A stretch of 64,000 nucleotides of DNA from positions 2,604,001 to 2,668,000 of the forward strand of contig OZ241384.1 in assembly GCA_965200805.1 (NCBI GenBank), in the 5' to 3' direction. This DNA is from MPNP01 sp026709725. Its GTDB lineage: Bacteria; Pseudomonadota; Alphaproteobacteria; Rhodobacterales; Rhodobacteraceae. Of this stretch, positions 8,944 to 17,488 are shown one piece after another; the first letter of the stretch is position 1, and each line of letters opens with the position of its first letter. The translations under genes and the position numbers were made by a program. The notes beneath the pieces were generated by a model. That model saw only the letters and a program-made list of their open reading frames with translations, searched no databases and was not told where the DNA came from.

Positions 8944-10596
8944 ATGGCACTTTTTACATACACTCCCCTCGGCGGTGCCGGGGAAATCGGCATGAATCTG
9001 TATCTGTACGGCTATGGCCCGGCGAAGAAACAGCGCTACATCGTTGTTGATACCGGTGTGACATTCGCCAGCATGGACTCATCGCCCGGGGTCGGGATCA
9101 TCCTCCCCAATCTCAACACGCTCGTCGGCATCGAATCGCAGATCGAGGCAATCTTTCTCACGCATGGCCATCAGGACCATGTCGGTGCGATCGGCCATGT
9201 GGCCGCAGCCGTCAATGCGCCGATCTATGCCCGGCCATTCAGTCGCAGGATCGCCGCCGCCCGCATGATCGACAAGGGCCTCACCATCGACAGGATCACC
9301 CCCTGCGGTCAATGGCCTGAAACCATAACCGCCGGACCGTTCACTGTCGGCTATCTGCCGATTTCGCATTCGACGCCCGAATCAGCGGGTCTTGTCATCG
9401 AGACAGCCGCCGGCCGTGTCATCCATTCGGGAGATTTCAAGCTTGATCCGGCTCCGGTCGTCGGCGACCCCTATGATCCCGAACTCTGGGGGAGTGTTGC
9501 CGGGGACGGCATCATCGCCCTGATGTGTGATTCGACGAATGCCACAATCGAGGGTGGCAGTCGCTCGGAATCATCCATTCATGATGATCTCAAGGAACTC
9601 TTCCAGCGTTCAAAAGGCATGATCATTGCAACGACCTTTGCCTCACATGTCGCCCGTCTCAACCAGCTGGCCCGCATCGCCATGGACTGCAATCGATCGG
9701 TTGCCCTGACGGGTCGGGCGATGGAGATGACTGTCACGGCAGCCGTTGAAACGGGTCTCATCGAGCCCTTTCCCAATCTCGTGACCGTCAAACAAGCCAG
9801 GGCGATGCCGCGTGAGGAAGTCTGTCTTCTTGCCACCGGCAGCCAGGGCGAGCCCCGGGCCGCTGTTTCAATGCTGTCGAGCGGGCGAAACTATCGTGGA
9901 CTGAAAATCATGCCCGGCGATACGGTTCTCTATTCCTCGCGGACGATTCCAGGCAATGAACTGTCCGTCAATCGGATTCTCAACAACCTCGCCCGCCGGG
10001 GCGCACTTGTCTACGACGACACGGTCCGTCGTTATCATGTCTCTGGACATCCCGATCAGGATGATCTGGTGGCGATGCACCAGCTGGTCAGACCGGATGT
10101 CGTGATCCCGATCCATGGTGAAGTCCGGCATCTGCTGGCCCATGCCGAGCTCGCCCGCAGCAACGGTCATCAGGCAATCGTGGTTGAGAACGGCACCACG
10201 ATTGATCTCCTGAAGCGGCGTCCGATCGAAAGCAATCTGCCCACAGGCCGAATTCACATCGATGGCAAGATCAATGCCGGGACCGAGTCCGACTTCATCC
10301 GCGATCGCCTGCGGATGGCGCAGGAGGGCCATGTCACCGTTTCACTGGTTCTCAACAGGAACCGCCTGACCTCCGACGGCCTTCGCATCCTGGCAACCGG
10401 TGTGCCCACCGAGGCGCAGGACGCCATTGAGGATGATGTCGGTCAGCGCCTCACGGCCCACATCAAGTCGCTCGGGCGCAAGATCATGGTCGATGACGCT
10501 GTTCTCGAAGAGGAGATCCATACGGAAATCGTGCCCGCCCTGACCGGTGCCGTGGGCAAGCGACCCAGGATCACGATCGTGATTCACCGAATCTGA
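8944..10596 (+). CDS. rnj: Ribonuclease J
   Basis: Metallo-beta-lactamase/beta-CASP ribonuclease with endo- and 5'-3' exonuclease activity, used in RNA decay and rRNA processing. The zinc motif HGHQDH is at residues 74-79, with later metal histidines in PISHSTPESAG, HSGDFKLD and IPIHGEVRH; the beta-CASP domain and a C-terminal domain follow. Length is 550 residues, normal. The ATG at 8944 is preferred over an upstream ATG at 8914 because MALFTYTPLGGAGEIG matches the family N-terminus and AGAAGG lies upstream. The TGA stop is the start of an interspersed repeat. Confidence 0.95.
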   Translation: MALFTYTPLGGAGEIGMNLYLYGYGPAKKQRYIVVDTGVTFASMDSSPGVGIILPNLNTLVGIESQIEAIFLTHGHQDHVGAIGHVAAAVNAPIYARPFSRRIAAARMIDKGLTIDRITPCGQWPETITAGPFTVGYLPISHSTPESAGLVIETAAGRVIHSGDFKLDPAPVVGDPYDPELWGSVAGDGIIALMCDSTNATIEGGSRSESSIHDDLKELFQRSKGMIIATTFASHVARLNQLARIAMDCNRSVALTGRAMEMTVTAAVETGLIEPFPNLVTVKQARAMPREEVCLLATGSQGEPRAAVSMLSSGRNYRGLKIMPGDTVLYSSRTIPGNELSVNRILNNLARRGALVYDDTVRRYHVSGHPDQDDLVAMHQLVRPDVVIPIHGEVRHLLAHAELARSNGHQAIVVENGTTIDLLKRRPIESNLPTGRIHIDGKINAGTESDFIRDRLRMAQEGHVTVSLVLNRNRLTSDGLRILATGVPTEAQDAIEDDVGQRLTAHIKSLGRKIMVDDAVLEEEIHTEIVPALTGAVGKRPRITIVIHRI

Positions 10597-10833
10597 CATC
10601 ACTGCATGCAAACGCAGGGAGCATGAAAAATCCAGAGCGGCATATGCCTTCCCTGTCAATGACCCGGAAACAGGAGCCGTATTTCATCCGGCACGGGCCC
10701 CGAACAGTGCAATTTCGGGAAACATGGAATGCTCAAGTGCCCTCAGGACATCCCTGTCAGCGCATCCGGGCTTCCTGTGACCACCGGACAGCACCATAAT
10801 CCGCTGACCCTCCCACGATGGACCCTCTCGGGA
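10592..10833. repeat. Interspersed repeat R, copy 1
   Basis: About 240 bp beginning TCTGACATC, clearly homologous throughout to 13006-13251 but diverged (roughly three quarters identical by eye, with small indels). Shared blocks include GCATATGCCTTCCCTG, AATGACCCGGAAACAGG, GCATCCGGG and CCATAATCCGCTG. It begins exactly at the rnj stop codon and fills most of the gap to the next gene. No convincing ORF, terminal inverted repeat or target duplication is visible. Confidence 0.75.
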
Positions 10834-10852
10834 TGTGCATTTTGGGGTTCGG

Positions 10853-10868
10853 GTGGATAGATATCCAC
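10853..10868. promoter_or_regulatory. Palindrome upstream of ATPase gene
   Basis: Perfect 7-bp inverted repeat GTGGATA-GA-TATCCAC ending 32 nt before the ATG of the ATPase/nuclease-like gene. Its placement suits an operator or a 5'-leader hairpin; no regulator is identified. Confidence 0.35.
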
Positions 10869-10900
10869 AGGCAATAAGCGGAAGCGGGAGAACACGGTTC

Positions 10901-12511
10901 ATGGATACAGATTCACCGGAGAGCTGGCGGTTTTATGGTCGCGCGGAAGAGTTGCAGGGCCTGGCACGTCAACTGGCCCCTCCTCTCCGGTTCGGAGCTT
11001 TGGCAATCCAGGGTCGTCGGGGGATTGGCAAGACAGCGTTGCTGGTCGAGGCGGGTCGCCGTGCCGCAGACAGTCCACCAGTGCTGATCTTCGAGCTCCT
11101 GAATGAAATCAGGGAGACTGATACGGAGCGGGTCACACGACTTGTGGATACGGTGCGGGCAACGGTACCAAACACCATGCTGGCGGGCTTCCCGCCGCCC
11201 AGCCGCTGGTCGGGCGACAGGCCCGATATGGATTTTGTCGACCTTGTGCACGATCTCCTCAATCGCGGTGTTGTGATCGGTATCGACGAGTTTCATCTGG
11301 CGCGTCCGCTGGGCCTTGACGCCATGTTCAAGATGATGATCGACAGAGCCAGTTCGGTGAATGGCACCCATCCGCCGTCGCTCCTCTATGTTATGGGTTC
11401 GCACCAGCAGCAAATCCGTGCACTGTTTGCATGTGATCAACCTCTTCACCAGCGAGTTGCATCCGGAGTGGCTCTCAAGGCATGGCGCGTGCCCACGGTC
11501 CTTGAGATGGCACATGAGCAGGGTTTTCTTGACTATCCAGAGCGCTTCCTCACTCTTTGGACTGCCTTTGGCGGCATTCCGCGTCTCTGGGAAGATTTTG
11601 TCAAGGATCGTTTGAGAAGCGGTCTGCCGGACATGGCCCGCTGGTCGTCAGATCGTGACTGGCGGATGGCATTCATTGAGCATCATGCCACACTCCTCGA
11701 CCGATCTCTTGCAGATCGGTTTGATGACAAGGCCACCATTGAACTCAGTGAACCGCAGCGTACGATCCTTCTGTATCTGGGATATAGGCGGCCCCGTGGC
11801 GATCTCTATGATCGCGTCCTTGCAAACCTTGGCAAAACGATAGACAAGTCCGCCTTCGAGGCAGGATTACAACTTCTGGTACGACACCTTGAACTGCTTG
11901 AGATTGTGGCTCCGTTTGATGATACTGGCCCACCACGTCTTCAGGTTGCTGACAACACAACCCTTTTTCAGTTGCACATCTTTCCTGAGCTCTGGTCTGG
12001 ATTCGAGCGGGTGAAGGATGCGCAGGGTCCGGCCCTTGCCAAAACCCGCCTGCGACGGCTGGAGACTCTTGAGGGTCTGGCTCTTGAGCGTTTGGCCGAA
12101 GGAGCCCTTCGAGCAACCCATCCCGATGACTGGGTCCTCCGCAATGCCTGGAACCGATGTCAGGACGGCTTGGAAGTCGATCTCCTGGTCTTTGAAGGTG
12201 ATGCAGAAACTTCCGGGTCCATCCTGACGATGGCAAGTTGCAAGCGCAATCCCGACCGGCACCAGACCCCCTCTGCGCTCAAGGCCGCTTTCACAGCATT
12301 CCTGGATCAGGCCCGCCCACGCAGGGCTGACCTCGTCCTGCCATCCGCACCCCATCACATGCTCCTTGTCTCGCCCACTTTCACCCGTGAACAGCATGAG
12401 CACCATGCGGCAAGCGGCCTCAGGACTCTGGATATCCGCAGCATGGCGCAACTTTGCGGAATGCCGCCACCATCACCCATGCCCATCTCCGCTGCACCAG
12501 AGCGGGCATGA
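10901..12511 (+). CDS. AAA ATPase with C-terminal DUF234-like nuclease-type domain
   Basis: Predicted ATPase of the archaeal-type class, 536 residues. Order of parts: P-loop domain with Walker A GRRGIGKT (38-45) and Walker B VVIGIDE (124-130); a middle helical/winged-helix region (~270-370); a C-terminal domain carrying EVDLL (from 425) and SCKR (446-449), which fits a PD-(D/E)XK-type core. The ATG at 10901 is chosen because GGGAG lies 9 nt upstream; an in-frame ATG at 10835 would add residues from the palindromic leader. The last 254 bases lie in a perfect 748-bp direct repeat, so a 3' gene fragment recurs at 16046. Role unknown; relatives occur in mobile and defence-associated regions. Confidence 0.75.
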   Translation: MDTDSPESWRFYGRAEELQGLARQLAPPLRFGALAIQGRRGIGKTALLVEAGRRAADSPPVLIFELLNEIRETDTERVTRLVDTVRATVPNTMLAGFPPPSRWSGDRPDMDFVDLVHDLLNRGVVIGIDEFHLARPLGLDAMFKMMIDRASSVNGTHPPSLLYVMGSHQQQIRALFACDQPLHQRVASGVALKAWRVPTVLEMAHEQGFLDYPERFLTLWTAFGGIPRLWEDFVKDRLRSGLPDMARWSSDRDWRMAFIEHHATLLDRSLADRFDDKATIELSEPQRTILLYLGYRRPRGDLYDRVLANLGKTIDKSAFEAGLQLLVRHLELLEIVAPFDDTGPPRLQVADNTTLFQLHIFPELWSGFERVKDAQGPALAKTRLRRLETLEGLALERLAEGALRATHPDDWVLRNAWNRCQDGLEVDLLVFEGDAETSGSILTMASCKRNPDRHQTPSALKAAFTAFLDQARPRRADLVLPSAPHHMLLVSPTFTREQHEHHAASGLRTLDIRSMAQLCGMPPPSPMPISAAPERA

Positions 12512-13005
12512 CTGGAAGGCAATCGGGATTCAGCCGGACGGGATCATGAATCTGCGGGTTCCCGGAACCGGGCGCACCCGATTGACCGGAATCGGTTTCC
12601 CGTGGGAGGTCTGTCATCGGTGACTGGTGCGGGTCCTGCCGCAGGGTGATGTCGGCGGATCGCTTTCCGGGGCGGATGGCGGCGCCCTGATGATCTGTCC
12701 AGGTGGCGGTGGGAGAGTTGTGATGCTGCCGGAACGGCAGGGGCCGTTCGGATTGGAAAAGCGGCGGCATTTGGCTAACGGTGGAGTTTCGGTGAAAGTG
12801 TTTTCCAGCCCTCCTGATCGGAAGGCCTGATCGGGCGGGGATCCGTCTTTTGCCGGTCTTCGAGGAAACTGAAGGAAACGGAACATGGAACTTGGAATCA
12901 GGGGACGCTGGGCGATTGTCTGCGCTTCATCAATGGGTCTCGGTCGGGGGTGCGCCGATCATCTGGCCCGGGCCGGTGTCAATCTGGTCATGAACGGACG
13001 CCGGG
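12258..13005. repeat. 748-bp direct repeat, copy 1
   Basis: Sequence from GGCACCAGACCCC to GGACGCCGGG recurs at 16046-16793 (offset 3788) with no difference seen. It contains the 3' end of the ATPase gene, the ~370-bp spacer, and the first 40 codons of the SDR gene. Base-level identity over 748 bp indicates a recent duplication or ongoing recombination. Confidence 0.95.
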
Positions 13006-13010
13006 TCTGA
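12885..13010 (+). pseudogene. Truncated SDR gene (5' fragment)
   Basis: The first 40 codons are identical to the intact SDR gene at 16673, with the same ribosome site GAAGGA 8 nt upstream. The copy breaks at the end of the direct repeat; the junction with repeat R adds one codon and an in-frame TGA, giving a 41-residue product that cannot fold as an SDR. Confidence 0.9.
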
Positions 13011-13251
13011 CATCGCTGAATGGAAATGCAGAGAGAATGGTAAATCCAGTGCTGCATATGCCTTCCCTGCCAATGACCCGGAAACAGGGGTCGTATTCCG
13101 TGCGATAGGGAGGCTTCGGATAACCGGACAACTTTGAGAAATACGGAGCATCCAAGTATCCTGAAGGTGCCCCTGCCGGTGCATCCGGGTTTTCCGTGAC
13201 CACCAAACGGTGCCATAATCCGCTGGCCCCTGCGATTGACCCCCCGGGGAC
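13006..13251. repeat. Interspersed repeat R, copy 2
   Basis: Homologue of 10592-10833 that starts at the same TCTGACATC and abuts the end of the 748-bp direct repeat exactly. The end of the SDR fragment therefore coincides with the start of R, which suggests that R marks a recombination or insertion boundary. Confidence 0.75.
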
Positions 13252-14107
13252 AATCCGCCCGATCCAGATCAGTGGGCGGTGGTTTACGTCAACACATCCC
13301 CGCCCTCCCGGGCGGCCCCGGCATCGATCAATGCATCATGCCCGACTCCATATCCACAACGCTCATTTTGTCGCTCTGCCATGCCCGGATTGCGAAGATG
13401 CCCCCCGGTGAGGATTCGGACTCCCTCTGGAGTGTCCTCGTTCCGGGGGCTGGCGTTTTTCGGGATGGAGGCTGGCGAAGCCGCCAGTGTGTGCAACGAA
13501 GCGGGCAGTCATCATGTCGGGAGGTCGCCCGGTGTTTTGAAGCCACACGCTCCGCGCCGTGACGCACAGCACACGGGTTGCGTCCGGGCTGACAGATCCG
13601 CCGACCGGATCGTTGAGTCAGGTCCGGGCGAGGAGAGACTGATCCCGGACGCGGACAGCGGCGATGGCATCAGGGTCCAGGCATTTGCGCAGATCATCGG
13701 CGTCGTCAGGATGGCGATCTCTGATCCGTGTCCCGATCCGTACTCCCCTGCCAGGGAAGATCGCCGGCATCCGGTGCAGCGGGCCGCCCTGTTTGCCCGC
13801 CTTGCACTGGATGCTGGCGGGGCACCTCTTCGCGGGCCGCAGTGGTGGGCATGGGGAGCAGGGGATCGGTGCGGACATCCCCGGGCGGCAGATTGGGGAT
13901 CGGTTCACTGATGCGGAAGATATGCGGGCCATCCGCATGCACCCATGATTCGTGCACAATCAGGCCAGATCCAGGGGTGTGGGGTTGATAGGTGATGGAG
14001 CGGGCGGACAATCCTGATCACGCCACCAATTCCTTGATCCTCTCCAACGAAAACAGCCGCCCATCCGCGACAAAGACCACCGCGTCCGTTCCTCACGAAA
14101 AAAGTAT
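13252..14107. other. Non-coding part of the repeat-flanked island
   Basis: About 850 bp between repeat R copy 2 and the poly-C element. Several overlapping frames are open on both strands but none has a good start, a ribosome site or recognisable protein composition. I see no RNA gene. It may be decayed sequence brought in with the lipoprotein gene. Confidence 0.5.
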
Positions 14108-14143
14108 TTGACAGTCCCCCCCCCCCCCCCCATCGTGTAGGAT
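14108..14143 (+). promoter_or_regulatory. Promoter-like element with 16-C tract between -35 and -10 boxes
   Basis: TTGACA (14108-14113) matches the sigma-70 -35 consensus exactly. It is followed by GT, a run of 16 C (14116-14131), and TAGGAT (14138-14143) as a -10-like box. The current spacing is 24 nt; a tract seven bases shorter would give the optimal 17 nt. Homopolymers placed this way drive slipped-strand phase variation of surface-protein promoters in Neisseria (opc, porA). The lipoprotein ATG is 188 nt downstream of the -10-like box. The assignment is inferred from sequence pattern only. Confidence 0.5.
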
Positions 14144-14331
14144 GACCCCGAACAGGTGCATTCAATGACCTGTTTCCTGCTGTTGTTGGAGGGGTTTTGC
14201 GATCCTGCCACAAGAATCCAGAAAGGGCCCGGCCTGTGAACAAGTGTCGACCACCGATGCGGACACGCAGCGTTTATCACAGGGCAAGGTGACAGATGAA
14301 TGAACTTGCGACAATCGAAAGGATTGAACAT

Positions 14332-15639
14332 ATGAGAATCATCAAGTTGGGTGCAGTCCTAGTGGCGGCCGCCATCCCGACCGGATGTGGCGGTGGTGGG
14401 GGTGATGTTGTCGGAACAATTACTGACCCAATACCTACATCATCTCAAGATCAGATCGCACTTCTTGGCCAAGGTGGCACTGACCAAACAAATAAACAGG
14501 AACAGGGCGATGGCAACCAGAATACCAACAATCAACCACAAGGATGCCCAGGCGGCCAGACCGGCACACCGCCGAATTGTCGGCCTCGCGGACCGGGATA
14601 CACCGACACACTTGGCGGGGCACGGGCCGCCCTGAATAGCCTGTATGGATTGCGAGCAGCCCGACCGACACCGCTCTATGCCGAAGCCAATTGTCATGCT
14701 TCACGCATACATGGATCATTCTGTGACTCTGATAATCCTACTATGAGCAATATTAAAGTATATTTCGAAGGTTCCGAAGTTGAGAGCCTCAGGCATCCCG
14801 ACAATTTGAACTGGGCCGTCCCAACCGATGTCGGGTCCTCCCGGCAATTCGTCGCTGAATTTGCTAGGCGCGGTTTCGATGGAAGTAATAGACACGGACA
14901 TACATACGGCACTTGGGGCGATTGGTCCTATGCCTACACACTGCAGGGCCGCGTCAATAAAGACAATAACAACGACACGCACATAGAAAGACACGGTAGA
15001 GCCACAGGAGTGTCCGGTGGCTGCCACAGGGACCGCAGGAACGATAATGGCTGGAATGGCTGCGTCAAGTACTATGCTCTCGCAAACTTCGGTGGTTTTC
15101 ACTATAGACCAGGTGTAGAGGCAGCATTTCGTGATGTAACGGCAACATATGAAGGCAAAACCTGGGCCACTATCTTGACATCATCCGAGGTAGCACCCGC
15201 GGCCACTAAATGGAAAGAACCCGGTCATCTCGATGAACCCGCAATTGTCCTTCCGCAGGGAGGTCATTTTCTGGGAGATGCCACAATCACCATGAATATT
15301 GCACCCATAGGTCATGAATTCAATGCCCGTTTTCACAATTTCAAAAGCAGCGTCACTGGAGGCCAGCCGGTCAATTTAGTTGATCCCAGACTCCAAGACG
15401 GACTCAATTTAGATGATCCCGGATTCCAATACGGAATCAACTTCTTCAGAGTCCCCATTAGCTCTTCTGGACGATTCACACAGGATACAGCAGGCAAGTA
15501 CATCAATGGTGCCTTTCTCGGACCTAATGGCCAGGAAGTGGCGGGAACATGGTACGTAGACAACACCAACGCCATTGATGGTGGTAGTAGGAGTACAGAG
15601 AATATCATCCTCGGCTCGTTCGTGGCAGCAGAACAATAA
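14332..15639 (+). CDS. Putative surface lipoprotein with TbpB-like C-terminal barrel
   Basis: Predicted lipoprotein of 435 residues. The signal peptide runs to a lipobox with Cys19 (AAAIPTGC), followed by a Gly-rich stretch and an Asn/Gln/Gly linker (about 25-80). The C-terminus contains INGAFLGPNGQEVAGTWYV and ends ENIILGSFVAAEQ, the pattern of the small beta-barrel in TbpB-like, Slam-exported lipoproteins. The ATG at 14332 has AAAGGA 8 nt upstream and places the signal at the N-terminus; an in-frame ATG at 14296 is less likely. Codon choice is visibly more A/T-rich than in neighbouring core genes, suggesting transfer. No Slam or TonB-receptor gene is in the window. Ligand unknown. Confidence 0.7.
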   Translation: MRIIKLGAVLVAAAIPTGCGGGGGDVVGTITDPIPTSSQDQIALLGQGGTDQTNKQEQGDGNQNTNNQPQGCPGGQTGTPPNCRPRGPGYTDTLGGARAALNSLYGLRAARPTPLYAEANCHASRIHGSFCDSDNPTMSNIKVYFEGSEVESLRHPDNLNWAVPTDVGSSRQFVAEFARRGFDGSNRHGHTYGTWGDWSYAYTLQGRVNKDNNNDTHIERHGRATGVSGGCHRDRRNDNGWNGCVKYYALANFGGFHYRPGVEAAFRDVTATYEGKTWATILTSSEVAPAATKWKEPGHLDEPAIVLPQGGHFLGDATITMNIAPIGHEFNARFHNFKSSVTGGQPVNLVDPRLQDGLNLDDPGFQYGINFFRVPISSSGRFTQDTAGKYINGAFLGPNGQEVAGTWYVDNTNAIDGGSRSTENIILGSFVAAEQ

Positions 15640-15753
15640 CAGCAACTGTTCGGCTTCCTGTTCGGCGCTCCCCACCTGAAAGGCGGTTCAGGACATCGCA
15701 AGCCGCTTGGTGCGTTCATCCGGGCGGGGCCCGCAGTGTCGCATGATTCCGGG

Positions 15754-15782
15754 CTCCGGTCGCGCTCTGGAAGCGACCGGAG
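15754..15782 (+). terminator. Hairpin downstream of lipoprotein gene
   Basis: Perfect 10-bp stem CTCCGGTCGC / GCGACCGGAG with a 9-nt loop, 115 nt past the lipoprotein stop. There is no U-tract, so it may be a weak or factor-dependent terminator or another structured element. Confidence 0.4.
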
Positions 15783-15934
15783 AATGCCCGCTTCAACCTG
15801 AGAGGCTGAGCGCCCGCCCGCTGCCGGTTACGTGAGCTGCGGGGTCGCGGGTGAACCGCAGCATGCTGCCCCGATTGTCCCGCAATCGCAGGACCGGGTT
15901 GTGACCCCGTCAGTCAATCAGGCCGGCCTTCGTT

Positions 15935-16047
15935 CCATCAACAACATACACTTAAACCGGCCCCGACTTCATGCAAGACTGCTCCGCACTATGCAGATCG
16001 GAATGCAACAGATATCAGCAGGGAGTTAAGTGTGTCTTGTTGATAGG
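15935..16047. repeat. Imperfect inverted repeat at right junction of the island
   Basis: The left arm (15935-15955, containing ATCAACAA and ACACTTAA) and the right arm (16026-16047, TTAAGTGT...TTGTTGATAGG) are complementary over about 19 of 21 positions and lie ~70 bp apart. The right arm ends within two bases of the start of direct-repeat copy 2, so it marks the island edge. The interior is not palindromic. Confidence 0.6.
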
Positions 16048-16299
16048 CACCAGACCCCCTCTGCGCTCAAGGCCGCTTTCACAGCATTCCTGGATCAGGC
16101 CCGCCCACGCAGGGCTGACCTCGTCCTGCCATCCGCACCCCATCACATGCTCCTTGTCTCGCCCACTTTCACCCGTGAACAGCATGAGCACCATGCGGCA
16201 AGCGGCCTCAGGACTCTGGATATCCGCAGCATGGCGCAACTTTGCGGAATGCCGCCACCATCACCCATGCCCATCTCCGCTGCACCAGAGCGGGCATGA
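16046..16299 (+). pseudogene. 3' fragment of the ATPase/nuclease-like gene
   Basis: Last 84 codons of the gene at 10901, in frame and identical, but lacking the ATPase domain and the catalytic-type EVDLL/SCKR residues. It is a by-product of the direct-repeat duplication. Whether it is translated from an upstream TTG is doubtful. Confidence 0.85.
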
Positions 16300-16793
16300 C
16301 TGGAAGGCAATCGGGATTCAGCCGGACGGGATCATGAATCTGCGGGTTCCCGGAACCGGGCGCACCCGATTGACCGGAATCGGTTTCCCGTGGGAGGTCT
16401 GTCATCGGTGACTGGTGCGGGTCCTGCCGCAGGGTGATGTCGGCGGATCGCTTTCCGGGGCGGATGGCGGCGCCCTGATGATCTGTCCAGGTGGCGGTGG
16501 GAGAGTTGTGATGCTGCCGGAACGGCAGGGGCCGTTCGGATTGGAAAAGCGGCGGCATTTGGCTAACGGTGGAGTTTCGGTGAAAGTGTTTTCCAGCCCT
16601 CCTGATCGGAAGGCCTGATCGGGCGGGGATCCGTCTTTTGCCGGTCTTCGAGGAAACTGAAGGAAACGGAACATGGAACTTGGAATCAGGGGACGCTGGG
16701 CGATTGTCTGCGCTTCATCAATGGGTCTCGGTCGGGGGTGCGCCGATCATCTGGCCCGGGCCGGTGTCAATCTGGTCATGAACGGACGCCGGG
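16046..16793. repeat. 748-bp direct repeat, copy 2
   Basis: Second copy of 12258-13005, identical by inspection. The two copies bracket 3040 bp (13006-16045) that holds repeat R, the poly-C element and the lipoprotein gene. This is the arrangement expected from single-crossover integration of a circle, and it would allow excision by homologous recombination. Confidence 0.95.
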
Positions 16794-17452
16794 GTGATGT
16801 CCTTGCCACCGCGGCCGCCGACATACGGGAGGGGTCCGATGTCGGTGTCATTGAAGTGGTGGGTGATGTGACCACTGCGGCGGGTCGCAGGGACCTTGTC
16901 GATGCCTGCCCCGGGGCCGACATTCTTATCACCAATGCCGGCGGACCTCCGCCGGGTCTGTGGCAGGACTGGGAACGGGAGGATTTCATCGCTGCACTTG
17001 ATGCCAACATGCTTGCGCCGATTGCCCTGATGCAAAGCGTGCTTCCCGGCATGATGGAGCGTGGCTGGGGCCGCGTTGTCAACATCACCTCCATGGCGGT
17101 CAAGGCACCCATCGCAACGCTCGGCCTCTCGAACAGTGCCCGGGCCGGCCTGACGGGATTCGTCGCCGGTACCGCCCGGCAGGCTGCGCCCCATGGCGTG
17201 ACCATCAACAACCTGCTGCCGGGGATTCATGCAACCGATCGGTCCGTGTCCCTTGATCAGGCGGCGGCCGGGAAGGCGGGGATCACCCCGGATCAGGCAC
17301 GTCAAAACCGGGAACAGACAATCCCGGTCCGACGTTATGGAACCTCTGATGAGTTCGGTGCCACCTGCGCCTTTCTCTGTTCGACGCACGCAGCGTATAT
17401 CGTGGGTCAGAATATCCTGCATGACGGGGGGCTGGTCAACGCAACACTGTAG
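16673..17452 (+). CDS. SDR-family oxidoreductase lacking the Tyr-x-x-x-Lys motif
   Basis: Short-chain dehydrogenase/reductase, 259 residues, with a Rossmann fold. The nucleotide loop is CASSMGLGRG (residues ~13-22), followed by NAGG (~86-89) and the catalytic Ser in VVNITSMA. Where the family normally has YxxxK, this protein has LSNSARAG, so the active-site Tyr and Lys are replaced by Asn and Arg. Such divergent SDRs are known; their chemistry is uncertain. It starts inside direct-repeat copy 2 with ribosome site GAAGGA. Substrate unknown. Confidence 0.88.
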   Translation: MELGIRGRWAIVCASSMGLGRGCADHLARAGVNLVMNGRRGDVLATAAADIREGSDVGVIEVVGDVTTAAGRRDLVDACPGADILITNAGGPPPGLWQDWEREDFIAALDANMLAPIALMQSVLPGMMERGWGRVVNITSMAVKAPIATLGLSNSARAGLTGFVAGTARQAAPHGVTINNLLPGIHATDRSVSLDQAAAGKAGITPDQARQNREQTIPVRRYGTSDEFGATCAFLCSTHAAYIVGQNILHDGGLVNATL

Positions 17453-17488
17453 GTGCCCGTCCAATTGAAAAAACGCTGAGTCATCACC

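Noticed and set aside
13279..13911. 210-codon ORF inside the island
   Set aside because: No ribosome site, atypical composition, and overlapping open frames on both strands; not supported as a gene.
15935..16047. Integron attC site, because GTTAAGT resembles the R' core site
   Set aside because: The matching R'' core is imperfect, the interior is not palindromic, and there is no integrase or cassette array.
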